From an uncultured Bacteroidia bacterium (lineage in GTDB: Bacteria; Bacteroidota; Bacteroidia; Bacteroidales; UBA932), in NCBI GenBank assembly GCA_902784435.1, contig CACZUR010000006.1:28727-92726 (forward strand): a stretch of DNA of 64,000 bases, written 5' to 3'. Position 1 is the first letter of the stretch. Every line of letters starts with the position of its first letter. Made by a program: the position numbers and the translations under genes. The notes beneath the pieces were generated by a model that saw only the letters and a program-made list of their open reading frames with translations, was not told where the DNA came from and did no database searches. Of the stretch, positions 42,331-49,778 are shown one piece after another.

Positions 42331-43587
42331 TTATTCTACGTTCTTGGGCCAATAGTTTTCCAGGTTGGTACCGGTTTCCCAGTCCACGACTTCTCCGGAC
42401 AGGGCTACTTCGCTCAGGCCCAGGATCATCTTGATGTTGTTCTTGGTGCCGGCCTTGAAGCCGTTGGGGAAGTTGATGGTCTTGCTGATGATGTTCTCCA
42501 CGCGGCTGTAGCCGTCGTCCAGATGGTCGTCGTCCGTGGTGACATAGTAGGTAACCTTCACGGTGACATCCGTGCTTACCTCGCGCGGCAGCAGGGTGAA
42601 GTACTTGTTGGTGGCCAGTACGGGGCCTTCGGTGGCGATGACACCGGCGGGCTGGGTGGCCACTTTACCGGCACCGGCATCCAGCACGTTCTCGTGCAGT
42701 TTGGTGCCGTTCACAACCAGGTCCAGGTCTGTGTCGGTGGCATCGTCAAAGTCCCAGAGGGGCTTCTTGGCCTCGGTGTTGTTCAGGTTGAGCACACCTT
42801 TGTCGTACATGCCGGGAACCAGGAGTTCCACCTGGGCGATGGTGATTTTCACGCCGTCCTGGGCAGTGCCGCCTGCACCTATAATATTATAAGACATCTG
42901 GGCGGTCAGGTTCAGCTGGGCCAGGGCATGGTAGAACTTGAAGTTCACCTTGGTGTTGATGGCGGGCTTCTGCAGGTCGATGTAAGGGAGACCCTCAGCG
43001 CAGGTGTTGGTGCCGCCGGCCACGTTATTCCAAGTGGCGCCGTTGGAGGTGCCCCATACCAGGTCTACGTTCTTGTCCAGATCGTCGGAGACGGCGTAGG
43101 TGACGGTGGGGTCGCCGGCGGTGGAAGCCGGGCTGATGGCGGTAATGCCTGCGGTCTCGGAAGCACCGGGCTCGCAGTAGGGAGCGTAGGCAAAGAAGCT
43201 TACTTTGTGGGCATCGGCCGACAAAGCGCCGCTGCCGTCCGTGGCGCCGTTGTCCGTGAGCTGGTTAGGCCAGTATTTGATGGGATGGTACTCCCACTTG
43301 GAGGCGGTGGTATTGTAGGCCACTTCCTGGTTGTACATGAAATTGGGCTTGATGCTCTTGTCGTATCCGCCGGCCTGCTCGAAGGCGATGACGCCGAAAC
43401 CGGTGGCTTTGAGCTTGGCATCGTTCATTTCACCGGCGCTGCCGGCCTTGGTCTGGGCCACATATACGCCGAAGTCCATGGCCAGGTCTTTCTGGTTGGC
43501 CGGGGTGCTGGTGGGCACGGTGTCTACCTTGGCGCAACCCGCCAGGACCATCGCTGCCGCTGCAGCCAGAATCACAGTCTTTTTCAT
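42331..43587 (-). CDS. fimbrillin-family (Mfa-like) lipoprotein
   Basis: A 418-residue lipoprotein starting at ATG 43587 (MKKTVILAAAAAMVLAGC, Cys18); an ATG 12 bp upstream would add four residues to the signal. Conserved blocks: AQTKAGSAG (Lys47), FGVIAFEQAGG, PNFMYNQEVAYN, HPIKYWPNQL, VSFFAYAPYCEPGA, VDLVWGTSNG, NFKFYHALAQLNLTAQ and a terminal VVDWETGTN strand. It follows an intercistronic hairpin (43632-43657) behind the first fimbrillin gene. Confidence 0.9.
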   Translation of the reverse strand: MKKTVILAAAAAMVLAGCAKVDTVPTSTPANQKDLAMDFGVYVAQTKAGSAGEMNDAKLKATGFGVIAFEQAGGYDKSIKPNFMYNQEVAYNTTASKWEYHPIKYWPNQLTDNGATDGSGALSADAHKVSFFAYAPYCEPGASETAGITAISPASTAGDPTVTYAVSDDLDKNVDLVWGTSNGATWNNVAGGTNTCAEGLPYIDLQKPAINTKVNFKFYHALAQLNLTAQMSYNIIGAGGTAQDGVKITIAQVELLVPGMYDKGVLNLNNTEAKKPLWDFDDATDTDLDLVVNGTKLHENVLDAGAGKVATQPAGVIATEGPVLATNKYFTLLPREVSTDVTVKVTYYVTTDDDHLDDGYSRVENIISKTINFPNGFKAGTKNNIKMILGLSEVALSGEVVDWETGTNLENYWPKNVE

Positions 43588-43631
43588 AAGGCTAATCATT
43601 TATGTCGGTTGTTTTATATCAATTATTGTAC

Positions 43632-43657
43632 CCATACGGCCGGTCGGGGCCGTATGG
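43632..43657 (-). promoter_or_regulatory. intercistronic hairpin between the first and second fimbrillin genes
   Basis: CCATACGGCC and GGCCGTATGG form a perfect ten-pair stem with a six-base loop. No T run follows on the transcribed strand, so it is better read as an mRNA-protecting or partial-attenuation structure than as a full terminator. Confidence 0.5.
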
Positions 43658-43672
43658 ATAAAAGAGTGTGGA

Positions 43673-44983
43673 TTAGGAAGCATTTGCAGGGAGTTCAACC
43701 TCGTTATAAGGGTTCGGGGTCGCGGCATCCCAAGGAGTGACTGCGGTCACATCGAAGTCAACGCTATTAAGACCGAGGTCTACGAGGATATTATGCTTTT
43801 TGCCTGCTGCAAAAGAGATTTTAGCAGCGTTACTCTTAGTAATAACCTGATGTACAGTGCTGTAACCAGATTTCAAAGCAGGATCCTTGGTAATTACCCA
43901 GTAGTCTGCGGTAATAATGAAATCACCAATGGCAATACCGCCATCCTCGGTGATGGGGATAATCATGGGAGAGATATTGCTGTTGAGATCAAGAGCGGTC
44001 TCGATAACTTTGAAGCCTTCCTTACTGTCTTCCGATACGGTAATTGTGTTATCGTTTGCATCGTAATTCCATGTGGCACCGCTTTTTCCGAAGTTAAAGG
44101 CAGCTTTGTCATAAGTGATAATGGAGTTACCAGGGGTGCTTGGCCTTGTCCAGGTCCCATCATTCAAGTTAAGGGTGCCGGTTTTTGTTCCGTTAGCTTT
44201 AACGGTGAGGGACTGAAGGATGACCCAGGTTTCATTATTTTCAAGAGTGGCATCTTTGTCATCGGTAATATTTGTGGTGGGACCAGAGACGGCGTCGACA
44301 ACGTTACGTACCTGTACATTCAGTTTGGCCAGAGCGTGATTGAAAGTAAAAGCGACTCTTCCGTTAAGATTCTTGTGCTGCTGATCTTTCATGGGAGTTG
44401 CCCAAAGAAGGTCAATTTGCTCTTTAGCATTGGCCGGAACAGTAAACGTAACGGTAGGAACATTTGTGGCTGCGTTGGTAGATACAGCAGTGATACCCTC
44501 GCCGGCAGCGGGATATGCAGTCGCAGCAACAGTTTCGCCATCTTCAGGGGTAACAGCCGTGTGCGGAGCATAAGCGAAGAAACTGACGTAATCTCCAAAT
44601 GTTCCAGAAGTGACTTCCGTGTTATTGGTGCCATTAGGCCAATATTTCAGAGGAGTGTACTCCCATTTGGACGGGTACTTAGCAGGATCGGCAGACGCGT
44701 TATACTTGACCTGCTGGTTGTACATAAAGTTAGGCGTCGCTGTTGTGGCAGCTGAGGCCCAGGCAGTACTCTGCGTGTAGTAAGCAAATACACCAAAGCC
44801 ATCCGTGGACCCTTTGATGTTTTCAGTAGTGAGGTCGCCATAGGTGGCCTTGGTGGCAGTGTTGCCAGCATAGACACCAAAACTGACAGCGTTCTCGTCA
44901 TTGGTGTTCTGGATGACGTCGTTCTTGGCGCAACCGGCCAGGACGAGGGCGGCGCAAGCCGCGAGGAAAACTAATTTTTTCAT
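43673..44983 (-). CDS. fimbrillin-family (Mfa-like) lipoprotein, first pilin of the operon
   Basis: A 436-residue lipoprotein (MKKLVFLAACAALVLAGC, Cys18). TATKATYGD (Lys45), GFGVFAYYTQ, PNFMYNQQVKYN, TPLKYWPNGTN, VSFFAYAPHT, IDLLWATPMKD and VAFTFNHALAKLNVQVRN mark the family; VTPWDAATPNP closes it. It is the first fimbrillin after the DUF3575 and DUF5119 genes and is followed by a stable hairpin, which would favour its accumulation over downstream subunits, so it may be the main shaft subunit. Its DNA is notably more AT-rich than the two paralogues downstream, suggesting replacement by recombination. Confidence 0.88.
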   Translation of the reverse strand: MKKLVFLAACAALVLAGCAKNDVIQNTNDENAVSFGVYAGNTATKATYGDLTTENIKGSTDGFGVFAYYTQSTAWASAATTATPNFMYNQQVKYNASADPAKYPSKWEYTPLKYWPNGTNNTEVTSGTFGDYVSFFAYAPHTAVTPEDGETVAATAYPAAGEGITAVSTNAATNVPTVTFTVPANAKEQIDLLWATPMKDQQHKNLNGRVAFTFNHALAKLNVQVRNVVDAVSGPTTNITDDKDATLENNETWVILQSLTVKANGTKTGTLNLNDGTWTRPSTPGNSIITYDKAAFNFGKSGATWNYDANDNTITVSEDSKEGFKVIETALDLNSNISPMIIPITEDGGIAIGDFIITADYWVITKDPALKSGYSTVHQVITKSNAAKISFAAGKKHNILVDLGLNSVDFDVTAVTPWDAATPNPYNEVELPANAS

Positions 44984-45049
44984 AAAGCTTTAATGAATTT
45001 GGTTGTTTGTTAAATTTGTTTGTTTTACTATATGATGTTGTGAATTATC

Positions 45050-46165
45050 TTATAGGGGAACTTCCACGGTTTCGCCGTTTTCCCAGTCGCTCACCGTGGC
45101 ATCCATGCCGGAGGCGGACCCGCCTTCCGGCGCAACGTCCGGCGGTGTAATGGAAGGCTCCTCCACCGAACCGAAGATGAGCCGGTACAGATTCCTGTAG
45201 CCCGGGTTGGGGGTAAGCACCTGGATTTTATCACCCACCTCGAACTTGTAGTTGGCGATGGTGGCGTTGTCTACCAGCAGGGCGCTCACGTTCAGGGAGG
45301 AGTCGCGCTGGACGGTGGGGACTTCGCCGTTAGGAAGGCCGAAGGTGGTGATGATGCCGTCGATGTGGCCTACGCGGCGTGCCGCATCGTCCATGGTCAG
45401 GCGCCATTCGCTCATAACCTGCGTGGCCTTTTCTTTACCGGTGGTGTTCTGGGTGAGCTCGAAGGTACGTGCCATGCCCGAAGTGGAGGCGCGCACGGAT
45501 TTCAGTACATCGGCATTGCCGGAATAAATGGTGATCCACAGCTGGGATACGATGTTATGGGGATACACGGGGATGGTGAGTGTGTGGTAGCGCACCTGCT
45601 CCTCGTAGTAAACTTCTTCGTTGTTATTGTCGGCCTTGGTGGCGGCGTTGGAACGCAGGCGCTTCAAGCGCGTATAGTAGTATTGGAATTCCTCGGTCAT
45701 TTCTTCCGTGACCTCGAATTCGTCGGCCACGCCGGCGAAGAGGATTTCCGGATTCTCCACCGTCATGTCCGGTTCCGAGCGGGTCCAGGCTACGTCGTTG
45801 CGGCGCAGGATGGTTTCGGCGCCCTGGAAGTCCGTCATGTGGTCGAATTCCATCTTCCAGAACTCTTCCGGGCTCTGGGAAATCATGTACATCTTGTAAC
45901 GGCCTTTCTCCAGCTGCACTTCGCAGGAGTCTACGTTGGCGGTAGTGAACGAATTGTAGAACTGTCCGTCGCGGAAGAAGTACAGCGTGATACCCGTGGG
46001 CTTGTTGTGCACGTCGATGTCTGTCTGGGCATTGATTTTCCAGACGCACTTGACGATGGTGCGCACGGTGGGCTGGTACATGAGTTCCAGCGGCCTTCTC
46101 TGGCAGGAGAGGGCAGACACGGCCAGAAGCAGCGCGGCAAACCATATGACTCTAGTGTGACGCAT
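45050..46165 (-). CDS. DUF5119-type (Mfa2/FimB-like) fimbrial anchor lipoprotein
   Basis: A 371-residue lipoprotein (SALSC, Cys21). Features of DUF5119 proteins are visible: an early VKCVWKIN strand, PTGITLYFFRDGQFYNSFTT, the Cys80-containing VDSCEVQLEKGRYKMYMI, HTLTIPVYPHNIVSQLWITI, and a final ATVSDWENGETVEVPL. In type V pili, proteins at this position anchor the fibre and limit its length. ATG 46165 is chosen because it starts the lipoprotein signal and overlaps the upstream stop (TAATG); a longer frame to 46588 only runs over the neighbouring gene. An internal AATKADNN (Lys177) repeats the pilin maturation-type motif. Confidence 0.82.
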   Translation of the reverse strand: MRHTRVIWFAALLLAVSALSCQRRPLELMYQPTVRTIVKCVWKINAQTDIDVHNKPTGITLYFFRDGQFYNSFTTANVDSCEVQLEKGRYKMYMISQSPEEFWKMEFDHMTDFQGAETILRRNDVAWTRSEPDMTVENPEILFAGVADEFEVTEEMTEEFQYYYTRLKRLRSNAATKADNNNEEVYYEEQVRYHTLTIPVYPHNIVSQLWITIYSGNADVLKSVRASTSGMARTFELTQNTTGKEKATQVMSEWRLTMDDAARRVGHIDGIITTFGLPNGEVPTVQRDSSLNVSALLVDNATIANYKFEVGDKIQVLTPNPGYRNLYRLIFGSVEEPSITPPDVAPEGGSASGMDATVSDWENGETVEVPL

Positions 46166-47550
46166 TACTTCCGCTTGTGTTTTTTGGTATAATGGAACAG
46201 ATACTGGATGCCCACGCTGGCTTTGGTGGGGCCGATCCAGTTCAGGTTGCCGTTGTGCTGATAAATCAGGTGCTGGTCGTCCTGGGTGCCCTGGTAGGCG
46301 CGGTACTGCGGGGAGTACAGCCAGCCGGCGCCGATGCAGGCGCTCAGGCGCCAGTTCTTGCCCAGACGCCAGGAATAGCCGTATTCCAGGGTGGCCACCA
46401 CGGCCTCTCCCTGCCAGCCGCTGTGCTTGGGCTCCACATCGTAGTAGCCGGCGCTCAGTTCCAGACCCACGAAATGGCCGCGGAGCACGTCCATGGGGTT
46501 GAACAGGTTCTTGGGCGAGAACCAATAGCGGGCGCCCAGATCCCACTTGAGGATTTGCCAGGCCATGTCGTTGGCACGGTTCACCCACCAGGGGAAGGTA
46601 TAGGCCGCCTGGATGCTCCAGTGGTGGCCCAGGGGCACTTCCACGGAGATGTTGGGCGTGATGAGGGCGTCGTACAGCAGGTTGGTGCCCACGGCGAAGA
46701 GCGGGCGCTCGATTTCCCGGGCCGATGCCACCAGTGCAGGAATGCCCGAAAGGGTGGGGCGGAGGCTCTCAGGGAGTACGACCAGGCTGCTCATGAGACC
46801 GGCGATGCCAAGGTTGGCACCAATGCCGTTCTGCTTGTCGGTATCGTTGTTGTTGTCGTTGCTCCGGGTGACGGGTTCGTAGTAGAACCAGATATCGGCC
46901 TTGCGGAGTTTCGGGAAAATCTGGCTTTGCATCTGGCGCCAGGTTTCGCCGCGGTTCAGCTGCATGAGCTGACGCTTGCGGCTGTCCACCAGTTTCCCGC
47001 CATTATTATATATGTGCAGCGGGGTGTTTTCGATGATGGAGAGGGCTTCTTCCTTGCCGATGATATCGGACTGCTCCAGCAGGCGGGCGGCACCATCCCA
47101 GTCTTCCACGACGATGTCTTCCAGGTAAAGGGAGGCGGGAATCTCCGGGAACTCGCTGCGCAGGAAGCCCAGCACGCTGTCGTGGCGGCCCTGGGCGAGG
47201 ATCTGGTTGCGTGCGCGCAGACCGTCCGGGGAAGAAACGCCCTGGATGCGGATCTGGCGCAGCCGTAGCATGCCCTCGCTCCGGAAGGAATCCATATATG
47301 TGTGCACGATTGCCAGCGCTTCTTTGTTGGAAGGAAGGGAGCTGTGCGGAACATCCAGGGTGAAGTCTGTCTTGTTTACAACAAAGTGGAAAGTGACTTT
47401 GGCGGAATCCGCCTCTGCCATGCCACTGGCCGCAGCGGTGTTGGCGGCGCTGGAGGTGTTGCTGCTGCCAGCGGTGCTTGAGGCTGCCATTGCGATGGAG
47501 CAAACGAACCCAAAAACGACGGAAATGGCAATTCGTTTTCCGATCGCCAT
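46165..47550 (-). CDS. DUF3575 outer-membrane fimbrial assembly protein
   Basis: A 461-residue secreted protein (signal MAIGKRIAISVVFGFVCSIAMA). An N-terminal half with OmpA-like features (IRIQGVSSPDGLRARNQILA, SVLGFLRSEFPEI) precedes a C-terminal beta-barrel of the DUF3575 type: GTNLLYDALITPNISVEVPL, WSIQAAYTFPWW, LGARYWFSP, GHFVGLELSAGYYDVE and a terminal NWIGPTKASVGIQYLF strand. DUF3575 proteins open many Bacteroides fimbrial loci. It is the first gene of the operon, ~145 nt behind a consensus promoter. ATG 47550 is preferred over 47583 because it begins the signal peptide. Confidence 0.83.
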   Translation of the reverse strand: MAIGKRIAISVVFGFVCSIAMAASSTAGSSNTSSAANTAAASGMAEADSAKVTFHFVVNKTDFTLDVPHSSLPSNKEALAIVHTYMDSFRSEGMLRLRQIRIQGVSSPDGLRARNQILAQGRHDSVLGFLRSEFPEIPASLYLEDIVVEDWDGAARLLEQSDIIGKEEALSIIENTPLHIYNNGGKLVDSRKRQLMQLNRGETWRQMQSQIFPKLRKADIWFYYEPVTRSNDNNNDTDKQNGIGANLGIAGLMSSLVVLPESLRPTLSGIPALVASAREIERPLFAVGTNLLYDALITPNISVEVPLGHHWSIQAAYTFPWWVNRANDMAWQILKWDLGARYWFSPKNLFNPMDVLRGHFVGLELSAGYYDVEPKHSGWQGEAVVATLEYGYSWRLGKNWRLSACIGAGWLYSPQYRAYQGTQDDQHLIYQHNGNLNWIGPTKASVGIQYLFHYTKKHKRK

Positions 47551-47701
47551 GAAGATTACGTGCTGATGAGTAAAGATGCTCACTTCTTTTTCGTCCGTCT
47601 ATCGGGTTTCCCCGTTATTGATAACGACTTTTATCTTTTAAAAATGCCTTTTAATGGCCTTTTAAGCAGCTCCTCACATTTCCCACCCGCTCAAATTGAG
47701 G

Positions 47702-47731
47702 CAAAGATAAGACATTTTTTTTACTTTTCAA
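47702..47731 (-). promoter_or_regulatory. promoter of the ten-gene fimbrial operon
   Basis: On the minus strand TTG (47731-47729), a 19-nt spacer, TATCTTTG (47709-47702): full consensus. The RNA would start near 47695, giving a ~145-nt leader that includes the small palindrome GTTAT-TG-ATAAC (~47618-47629). Leader length leaves room for post-transcriptional control. Confidence 0.75.
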
Positions 47732-48440
47732 AATATTTTCTACTTTTTCCGTAAAAATTATGGATTATTTCGGATTTTTCTTCCAGATTGCCGTTTTTAA
47801 CTAAAATCGTGTCCCCACATGCTTCAATTGCCGATTTTTGGTGTTGTTCCATTTTGTGATGATGCACTTTTTACGCTTTTTGACCCGATTTTGTGCATAG
47901 GGGGGGGGATTTCGCGATTCGTAAAAATAATTTGTGGTTTCAGAACTTTTGTTGATTCGTAAATTTGATTTTTTATTCTTCAACATGCTATTTGTCTTTT
48001 GCCACAGCATTTTTAAGCATATTTAATGAGGGAATTTGGTTAAGATTAGGCCCAGAATGCTGTTGTTTTTTTAGTTGTATTCTATGTCGCTGCACAAAAA
48101 TACTCCTTTTCCTTGTTCTAAAATCCTCCGTTCCCCTCCCCATTTTCTGTGCGTTTCTCCAATTATCGGTCTTTCTCCCACATTTGTTACCCACCTTTTG
48201 GGTGGTTGCAACGGATTTTTAACTATTTGCAAGTTTGTTTAATTTGCTTCTTTTTTCTATCGGCCAGTTTTTCCTCTTTTGCATTATGCGGTTTTGCATT
48301 TATTGCAAGTCATTTTGGCGTTATACGCTTGTGAGTTATTGTTTGCTTCGTTATTTTGCTATAATCGTGCCAAACTTTTTAGCGCCTTTTAGCAGTTTCC
48401 ATCCTCTCCGCCGAAACCCCTGTCCGGCCCCATCCCGGCC
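47732..48440. other. AT-rich non-coding gap upstream of the fimbrial operon
   Basis: Strikingly T-rich and poor in GC compared with the rest of the window. A run of nine G lies at 47900-47908. Open frames here are short, low-complexity and without start signals, so none is annotated. Either a remnant of transferred DNA or a regulatory region for the fimbrial operon; I see no recognisable element. Confidence 0.5.
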
Positions 48441-48463
48441 GCTGCACATACCAGGTATGTACA
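48441..48463. repeat. 23-bp dispersed element around ACATACC-A-GGTATGT, copy 1
   Basis: GCTGC, then the 15-bp palindrome ACATACCAGGTATGT, then ACA. An exact second copy lies at 48791-48813, and its exact reverse complement occurs repeatedly at 58.7-59.1 kb. Confidence 0.75.
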
Positions 48464-48470
48464 CGCCCCC

Positions 48471-48735
48471 ATGCGATGTGTAACGCGAAAAACGCCCAAA
48501 AGTGCGTAATAGGGTGCACCCCCATGCGACGTGTAACGCGGAAAACGCCCAAAAGTGCGTTACAGGGTGTGCCCCCATGCGACGTATAACGCGAAAAACG
48601 CCCAAAAGTGCGTAATAGGGTGCACCCCCATCCAACGTGTAACGCGGAAAACGCCCAAAAGTGCGTTACAGGTTGCACCCCCATGCGACGTGTAACGCGG
48701 AAAACGCCCGAAAGTGCGTTACAGGGTGACTCCTA
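48471..48735. repeat. 53-bp tandem repeat, five copies
   Basis: Units start at 48471, 48524, 48577, 48630 and 48683, each exactly 53 bp apart. Each contains GTGTAACGCG (or a close variant), AAAACGCCC and AAAGTGCGT(T/A)A. The 53-bp period shifts frame between units, so the repetitive open frames across it are not convincing genes. Confidence 0.9.
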
Positions 48736-48790
48736 GGTCGGTCAATGTGTACACTCCTCCCCGAAAATGCTGCCCAACACCACCTCGCTC

Positions 48791-48813
48791 GCTGCACATA
48801 CCAGGTATGTACA
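48791..48813. repeat. 23-bp dispersed element, copy 2
   Basis: Identical to 48441-48463, so the two copies flank the 53-bp array. A tandem GTACAGCAAC pair (48809-48828) follows it. Confidence 0.75.
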
Positions 48814-48880
48814 GCAACGTACAGCAACGAAATTGGTCCAAATCCCGGCCCTGGGGGCACCAACATACACCTTTTTTTAT

Positions 48881-48888
48881 TATATTTG
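48881..48888 (+). promoter_or_regulatory. -7 box of the DUF3737 gene
   Basis: TATATTTG, full TAnnTTTG match, only 6 nt before ATG 48895, so the mRNA would be leaderless or nearly so. No TTG is found at the right distance. Confidence 0.55.
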
Positions 48889-48894
48889 TGCATT

Positions 48895-49743
48895 ATGCAA
48901 ACCATCATCAAAAACCAATATTTCGAAGGTGAACGGCCCCTGTACTGCAGCAGGGAGGGGCTGTACCTGGAGGGGGTTACCATCGGCCCCGGAGAATCGT
49001 CCATCAAGGAATGCGCAAACGTAGAAGCTGTCCGGTGCGAATTTCAGGGGAAATACCCCTTCTGGGAGTGCGACGGCTTTGTGATCCGGGACTGTGTCTT
49101 CCGGGAAGGGGCCCGTGCCGCGCTGTGGTACACCCGCGGCTGCAAAATGTACAATACCCTTGTGGAGGCGCCCAAGATGTTCCGCCGCATTACGGATACC
49201 TACCTGGAGAACGTGAAACTGCCCAACGCCCAGGAAACTTTCTGGGACTGTGACAAAGTGGTCATGAAAAACGTAGAGGCCGCGAATGCCAACTACATCT
49301 TCATGCACACGGACAACATAGACATAGACCATTTCCGGCTGCAGGGCAACTATTCCTTCCAGTACTCCCGGAACGTGGTTATCCGGAACGCGGACATGGA
49401 CACCAAGGACGCCTTCTGGGAAAGCGAGAACGTTACGGTGTACGATTCCCGCATCCAGGGGGAATTCCTGGGCTGGTATGCCAGGAACCTGCGCCTGGTG
49501 CGCTGCCACATCGGCGGCACGCAGCCCCTGTGCTACTGCGAAAACCTGGTGCTGGAAGACTGCACCTTCGAGCCCGACGCAGACCTGGCCTTCGAATACA
49601 GCAGCGTGGAAGCCACGGTGAAAGGCCACATCGTCTCCGTGAAGAACCCCCGCTCCGGCCACATCAAGGCGGATTCTATCGGCCAGGTCATCCTGGACCA
49701 GAACATCAAAGAACCCGGCAACTGCATCATTCATGGAATGTAA
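48895..49743 (+). CDS. DUF3737-family right-handed beta-helix protein
   Basis: A 282-residue cytoplasmic protein without signal peptide. DUF3737 blocks are clear: IIKNQYFEGERPLYC, GKYPFWECDGFVIRDCVF, ALWYTRGCKMYNTLVEAPKM, GNYSFQYSRNVVIRNADM, KDAFWESENVTVYDSRIQGE and AFEYSSVEATVKG. The regularly spaced V-I-R-x-C/A and aromatic positions indicate a solenoid of short strands. Biochemical role is unknown. ATG 48895 lies behind TATATTTG; the longer upstream frame runs into repeats. It is followed at once by the PLP enzyme, and their junction carries a 34-bp tandem duplication. Confidence 0.88.
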   Translation: MQTIIKNQYFEGERPLYCSREGLYLEGVTIGPGESSIKECANVEAVRCEFQGKYPFWECDGFVIRDCVFREGARAALWYTRGCKMYNTLVEAPKMFRRITDTYLENVKLPNAQETFWDCDKVVMKNVEAANANYIFMHTDNIDIDHFRLQGNYSFQYSRNVVIRNADMDTKDAFWESENVTVYDSRIQGEFLGWYARNLRLVRCHIGGTQPLCYCENLVLEDCTFEPDADLAFEYSSVEATVKGHIVSVKNPRSGHIKADSIGQVILDQNIKEPGNCIIHGM

Positions 49744-49778
49744 CGACCCCGACAACTGCATTATTCATGGAATATAAC
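49711..49778 (+). repeat. 34-bp imperfect tandem duplication at a gene junction
   Basis: 49711-49744 and 49745-49778 share AACTGCAT(C/T)ATTCATGGAAT(G/A)TAAC and most other bases. The first copy is the end of the DUF3737 gene; the second carries the ATG of the PLP enzyme. Confidence 0.85.

Noticed and set aside
45050-46588. Longer 512-residue form of the DUF5119 gene
   Set aside because: The extra N-terminus is antisense-free shadow of the DUF3575 gene in another frame; the lipoprotein signal begins at ATG 46165.
48351-48684. Minus-strand frames encoding VTHFWAFSALHVAWG repeats
   Set aside because: They follow the 53-bp array, whose period shifts frame each unit; the two overlapping frames carry the same words, so this is repeat-driven.
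47551-48880. Insertion sequence or transposon remnant in the AT-rich gap
   Set aside because: No transposase fragment, terminal inverted repeats or target duplications could be found by eye.
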